Shown: positions 60,085 to 64,000 of the stretch, piece after piece
How the letters are laid out: the number at the start of each line of letters is the position of its first letter
How positions within the stretch are numbered: the first letter of the stretch is position 1
NCBI GenBank assembly: GCA_963832725.1
Contig: CAWHVG010000005.1
Span: 1,736,001-1,800,000, forward strand
Reading direction: 5' to 3'
From: JAEZBP01 sp963832725
Lineage (GTDB): Bacteria > Myxococcota_A > Polyangia > Polyangiales > Sandaracinaceae
Length of the DNA: 64,000 nt
Position numbers and translations under genes: made by a program
Notes under the pieces: generated by a model
Databases searched by the model: none
Told to the model about the DNA's origin: nothing
Seen by the model: only the letters and a program-made list of their open reading frames with translations

Positions 60085-63000
60085 TCAGCCCGCGGCGAGC
60101 TTGACCTCTTGGTAGAACGCGGCCGGCATGGGGCGGGCCAGCTCCCACTCGATCTGCATGGGGCGGGCGCCGCGGTGGCCGAGGTAGGTGCAGGGGCCGA
60201 GCAGGGTGTAGGGCATGGTCTCGCCGCGCTCGTCGCTCTTGCGCTGGCGGACGAAGAGGAGCGCCTGCTGCGGCCCGTCCGCCTTCACCGCGAGGTAGCG
60301 GCGGCCGGTCTCGGTGTCCTCGTGGCAGCTGCTCTGGCTCTCCCAGTGAAAGCGGTGATCGGTGATCGGATAGTCGTTGTAGAGCGTGGTCGGCGAGTAG
60401 TGCCGCTCGCTCTTCTCCAGGGTGACGAAGAAGAGATCGGCCTCGAAGCGCCGGAGGTAGTAGACGCCGGTCTGGATGCGCTTGACGCCGCCCTTGCGGT
60501 TTCGCTCGTCGAACGCCGCCATGGTCTCGTCCAGGGTGTAGGTGCCGTGGACGCGAAGGGGCACCGACGCGAGCCGACCTTCCAGCGGAAACGTGAGACG
60601 CCGGCTCCGGTCGTCGAGGAGGGTGAGGAGCGCGAGCAGCTCGTCGCGCAGCCAGCCGCGATCCCAGAGATGGTCCCACGCCGCCTGCATGCCCGAGAGC
60701 GGCGCGCGGACGTAGCCGAGCAGCATGTAGAGCATGCGCTGCAAGGCGTCGTCGGCATCCGCCTCGGGAGGGGACCCATGCGCCAAGAGCGCGCGGAGAC
60801 CGCCGATGCGCCACGCGTCGTCGAGGTGGAGCATGCGTGACAGGGCTCGCTCGATCCGGAGCTCGCCTTCGTCCGGCTCACCGGGCTGCAGGCCGGCTTC
60901 CCGCCGGAGCCGCGTCCAGCACCACCCGCCCGAGTAGAGGTCCTCGAGGTCGATCCCAGACTCCTCCAGGAAGGTCTGCAGATCGACCTCACCTCGCTGG
61001 CGCGTCAGCTCCCGCAGGTCCTCGATGAGGCCCCGGCGTCCGAGCCCGAGCGCGTCCTGGATGTTCTTCAGGACCGCCTCTCTGCTCTGCCGGTCGAGCT
61101 GGATGGAGCAGCCGCTCGGCAGCGAGGGGAAGCCCCGCTCGATCTCGCGCTGCACGCTCCTCCGCGTACCACCCACGATGGCGCGGAAGCGCGCATCGAA
61201 GCGGAACTTGCGGTGCGCGTTCCCGATGAAATCGAGGACGGTCAGACACTCCTTGTCGGCGCGCCGGCGCAGCCCGCGGCCGAGCTGCTGGAGGAAGACG
61301 GTCGGGCTCTCGGTCGGACGCAGGAAGAGGACGGTGTCGACGTCCGGCACGTCGACGCCCTCGTTGAAGAGGTCGACGCTGAAGAGGACGCCCAGCTCGC
61401 CCGAGCGGAGGGCCGCCAGACGCGCGTCACGCTCGGCACGCGAGGTGTTCGCGGACACGGCCGCCGCCGGCAGGCCCGCGGCGCGGAACTGCTCGGCCAT
61501 GAACTCGGCGTGCGCGATGTCCACGCAGAACCCGAGCGCGCGCATCCGGGTCACGTCGGCGACCTTGGCCTGCACCTCCTGCAGCACGCGGCGCGCGAAG
61601 AGATGGTCGGCGGTGTAGACGTTGCTGAGCGCGCGCGTCAGGTAGCGGCCGCCCGACCACTTCACGCCGCGGAGATCCGGCGCGCCGCCGACGCCGAAGT
61701 ACTGGAAGGGGCTCAGGAGCCCCTGATCGAGCGCCTTCCAGAGCCGCAGCTCGGACGCGACGCGGCCGTCGAACCACGAGAGGATGCTCTTGCCGTCGGC
61801 GCGCTCCGGGGTGGCGGTCAGCCCGAGCAGGACCCGCGGCGCCAGATGCGAGAGCAGCCGCTCGTAGGTCGGCGCCGCCGCGTGGTGGAACTCGTCGACG
61901 ACGACCACGTCGAAGTGATCGGCGCGCAGCGCCTCGAGCCGCGCTTCGTGGAGCGACTGCACGCTGGCGAAGACGTGCTCCCAGCGGTCGGCGTGCTCGC
62001 CGTCGACGAGCAGCTCGCCGAACGATCCGTCGCGCAGCACGACGCGGAAGGTGTCGAGGCTCTGTTGGAGGATCTCCTTGCGATGCGCGACGAAGAGGAG
62101 GCGGCCGCGCGACAGCTCCCGGCGGAGGCGCTGGTAGTCGAGGGCGGCGACGATGGTCTTGCCCGTCCCCGTGGCCGCGACGACCAGGTTTCGGTGATGG
62201 CCCCGGGCGCGCTCCGCCGCCAGCTCGTCGAGGATCTCCCGCTGGTGCGGTCGCGGCTCGATGTCGAACTTCAAGAGCGGCGCAGCGGCCGCTCGCTTCT
62301 GCCGGATCACCGCCCGGTCGAACTCGTCCGGGTCATAGGGACGGAACTCGTTGTCGGCCCAGTACTGGTCGAAGATGTAGGCGAACTTGTCGAGGATGGC
62401 GCCATTGTCGATCTGCGAGAGACGCACGTTCCATTCGACGCCGTCGAGCATGGCCGCGGCCGACAGGTTCGACGATCCGATGCACGCGGTGGAGAACCCA
62501 CTTTCGCGACGGAAGAGCCAGGCCTTGGCGTGCAGACGCGTGCGCGAGGTGTCGTACGAGACGCGGACCTCGGCGCCCATCTCCATCAGCGCGTCGAGGG
62601 CGCGCCGCTGGGTGGCGCTCATGTAGGCCGTGGTCAGGACCCTGAGGCCGCCCGGCCGCCGGCGCAGAAAGTCGCGGAGCTCGGCCTCCACCAGGCGAAG
62701 GCCGCTCCACTTCAGGAACGAGCAGAGGAGATCGACACAATCCGCCGACGCCAGCTCCCGCTTCACCTCGGGACCGATGCTGACGTCGTGGCGGCCGTTG
62801 ACCAGCAGATCGCTCGCCGCGAGCGGGATCTCGGGGCGCGCGGGCTCGATCGCCTTGGCCGGCGCGTCCACCGCTTCGAGCACGGCCAACAAGCGCTGGC
62901 CCGGCGCCGCGACCTCGTCCTCCACCTCGGCCCCCGCCCTGGGCGCGCCCTCGCGGATGACCTCCAGCACCCGGTTGGCGAGCGCGATCTGATGGGCGAC

Positions 63001-63192
63001 GCGATCCTTCTGCGGGAGCGACCCGAACGCCTGAACCAGCCGATCGTGGAGGAGGCGCGCAAACGCCGGCGCCGCCTCGTGCGCATCGAGCTCTTCGAGG
63101 CGCTTCAAACCGTCGTCGAGCCCCCGCAACTGTGCCTCGAGGCCGCGCGTCAGCGGCTGCTCATACAATCCGGGCGGGGGACGCTTGGTCAT
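60085..63192 (-). CDS. PLD-like nuclease plus SF2 helicase plus DUF3427 protein
   Basis: ATG 63192; 1035 residues. A helical N-terminus is followed at ~130-250 by a phospholipase-D-like domain (RLHAKAWLFRRESGFSTACIGSSNLS: His221, Lys223 and GSSN; the Asp of a classical HxKxxxxD is not in place, as often in this family). The SF2 helicase follows with Walker A AATGTGKT at 339-346, VVVDEFHHAAAPTYERLL (DEFH at 433-436), GLTATPERADG at ~458, a helicase-C with LQQLGRGLRRRADKECLTVLDFIGN, then a DUF3427-type C-terminus (HYSPTTLYNDYPITDHRFHWESQSSC). Such proteins occur alone or in defence islands and are thought to restrict foreign DNA. No partner gene is adjacent, so the defence role is inference. 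Confidence 0.9.
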   Translation of the reverse strand: MTKRPPPGLYEQPLTRGLEAQLRGLDDGLKRLEELDAHEAAPAFARLLHDRLVQAFGSLPQKDRVAHQIALANRVLEVIREGAPRAGAEVEDEVAAPGQRLLAVLEAVDAPAKAIEPARPEIPLAASDLLVNGRHDVSIGPEVKRELASADCVDLLCSFLKWSGLRLVEAELRDFLRRRPGGLRVLTTAYMSATQRRALDALMEMGAEVRVSYDTSRTRLHAKAWLFRRESGFSTACIGSSNLSAAAMLDGVEWNVRLSQIDNGAILDKFAYIFDQYWADNEFRPYDPDEFDRAVIRQKRAAAAPLLKFDIEPRPHQREILDELAAERARGHHRNLVVAATGTGKTIVAALDYQRLRRELSRGRLLFVAHRKEILQQSLDTFRVVLRDGSFGELLVDGEHADRWEHVFASVQSLHEARLEALRADHFDVVVVDEFHHAAAPTYERLLSHLAPRVLLGLTATPERADGKSILSWFDGRVASELRLWKALDQGLLSPFQYFGVGGAPDLRGVKWSGGRYLTRALSNVYTADHLFARRVLQEVQAKVADVTRMRALGFCVDIAHAEFMAEQFRAAGLPAAAVSANTSRAERDARLAALRSGELGVLFSVDLFNEGVDVPDVDTVLFLRPTESPTVFLQQLGRGLRRRADKECLTVLDFIGNAHRKFRFDARFRAIVGGTRRSVQREIERGFPSLPSGCSIQLDRQSREAVLKNIQDALGLGRRGLIEDLRELTRQRGEVDLQTFLEESGIDLEDLYSGGWCWTRLRREAGLQPGEPDEGELRIERALSRMLHLDDAWRIGGLRALLAHGSPPEADADDALQRMLYMLLGYVRAPLSGMQAAWDHLWDRGWLRDELLALLTLLDDRSRRLTFPLEGRLASVPLRVHGTYTLDETMAAFDERNRKGGVKRIQTGVYYLRRFEADLFFVTLEKSERHYSPTTLYNDYPITDHRFHWESQSSCHEDTETGRRYLAVKADGPQQALLFVRQRKSDERGETMPYTLLGPCTYLGHRGARPMQIEWELARPMPAAFYQEVKLAAG

Positions 63193-63383
63193 CGACGGGT
63201 GAAGCTCGCGAGGGCTACAGTACCGCAACTCGCCCGGAGGATGGCCATGGATGTGGACGATGCCGTGAGCGTGCGTGAGGACGAGCCCGCCTACGTGGCC
63301 CATTTCTGGTCCGCCTTCCGCGCGGGCCGACCCTCTTCGCGCTGAGTCGCCGCCACAATCCCGAAGAGCGGCTCGGGGCGGCG

Positions 63384-63754
63384 AAAAGCCGGGCAGAGCC
63401 AGAAAAGCGGCCCCGGACGAGCTCGAAGCGGCTCCGGCGTCCTCCAAAGGCGTCTGGAGACGCTTCGACGCGCGTAGAGGCGCCAAAACCCGGCCAGAGG
63501 CGAGAAAAGGGGCTGAATTCGAAGAAAAAGCGGCCTCGACCTCCTCAAAACCGCCTCGAAGCTCCCCAAAACGCCCTCCGACGAGGGAAAAGGGGCCTCG
63601 AGCTGCCTTCGACGCGCGCAGACGCCCTTCGACGGCGTCGAGGCCCCTCGAAAGGGCCCAGGGCCGCAAAAAACGACCGCGGAGCCCCCCAAAACGTCGA
63701 AAATGCGACAAAAACCGGCCCAAACGGCTCCAAAACCCCGAAATTCAGCCAAAA
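63384..63754. other. Phased A-tract (probably curved) DNA in a gene-free region
   Basis: Plus-strand A-tracts of 3-6 bases start at 63384, 63403, 63446, 63485, 63505, 63525, 63547, 63568 and 63588 (spacing about 20 or 40), then at 63651, 63668, 63691, 63700, 63710, 63722, 63732, 63741 and 63751 (the last seven about 10 apart). A-tracts on one strand repeated at one or two helical turns are the classical recipe for intrinsic curvature. No reading frame in this 808-bp stretch (63193-64000) has protein character. An ATG at 63980 could open a gene beyond the window. Confidence 0.75.
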
Positions 63755-64000
63755 GGGCGACGAGTGCTCCTCGGGGCGTGCTCGCCGCTGCGGAGGCGCC
63801 GGCGACGTCCGGAGTCTACGGCGGCTCGAGCGCTCAAACGTACGGAATCGCGCACGATTCGCGCTACACGGCGTGCGTGGTGATCGGTGACTTGCGTGAG
63901 CGTCGGGTGGCCCACCGGAAGACAATGGCACCAGATGGGGACGGTTTACCTGGCGTCGTCCGACTGGCTATGGTCGCCCCATGCCTGGAACATCGAACAC

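Noticed and set aside
63980..64000. Start of a gene at the right edge
   Set aside because: Only seven codons are visible and no convincing ribosome binding site precedes the ATG.
1..64000. tRNA, rRNA and riboswitch genes
   Set aside because: Reading through the intergenic stretches I saw no cloverleaf, rRNA segment or known riboswitch consensus; a covariance search would be needed to exclude small RNAs.

Overview
The window is very GC-rich, gene-dense DNA that looks like a myxobacterium-type genome (Myxococcota, probably Polyangia or a Sandaracinus-like lineage; this placement is inference). The signs are proteins ending in a Cys-rich motif, membrane helix and Arg cluster (MYXO-CTERM-like), lipoproteins with Asp-Ala-Gly linkers, a MopE-like CDGxDNDC motif joined to a C-type lectin fold, Hcp/Sel1 repeat lipoproteins, a PknB-type Ser/Thr kinase, PilZ and PEGA proteins, and an AgmX/TonB-C-like protein. 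No rRNA, tRNA or CRISPR array was recognised.

Layout. 1-8360: a truncated small gene, a DUF4142-like lipoprotein, a ydbH-ynbE pair (predicted lipid bridge between the two membranes), a secreted EEP-fold hydrolase, an FMN hydroxy-acid oxidase, a lipase-like hydrolase and a stress-type membrane protein. 8361-15740: a disturbed stretch with an Hcp-like lipoprotein, an IS91-type remnant, three copies of one gene tail, a GMC/cholesterol-oxidase-like flavoprotein and a complete ISL3-family insertion sequence with a perfect 8-bp target duplication. 15741-38581: mostly ordinary genes (PEGA protein, lectin lipoprotein, catalase, six-BON lipoprotein, Ser/Thr kinase, pyruvate kinase, C2-PDZ lipoprotein, PNPOx/DUF2470 protein, PHP protein, Leu/Glu-type dehydrogenase, tandem receiver, PilZ, dCMP deaminase). 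38641-47060: an accessory zone with a glutathione peroxidase, a 13-unit 22-bp tandem array between two 118-bp direct repeats, a TrmN6-like methyltransferase, a DNA methyltransferase, a partial dedA copy, two more IS91-type remnants and a HEAT-like protein. 47058-63192: dedA, a c-type-heme lipoprotein, several redox enzymes, hemerythrin, a COG4705 membrane protein, an expansin-like lipoprotein and a large PLD-helicase-DUF3427 protein that may be a stand-alone defence gene. 63193-64000: a gene-free stretch with regularly phased A-tracts.

Two points affect how the gene list should be read. Several otherwise well-preserved genes carry a single +1 frameshift. In six of them (ydbH, the gene at 35642, the lipoprotein at 37371, trmN6-like, HEAT-like and the MBL hydrolase) the break falls on GAATC or GATTC, and changing it to GATC restores a sensible frame. 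This looks like a systematic sequence error more than gene decay. By contrast, the remnants at 7622, 10550, 42491, 42717 and 46330 are real gene debris.

Few operons are evident. ydbH-ynbE overlap by four bases, lldD-like and lipase-like genes are collinear, the zinc-ribbon/TonB-C protein and the tandem receiver are 13 bp apart, and the two methyltransferase genes are collinear. Most other genes are monocistronic, with frequent convergent and divergent pairs.
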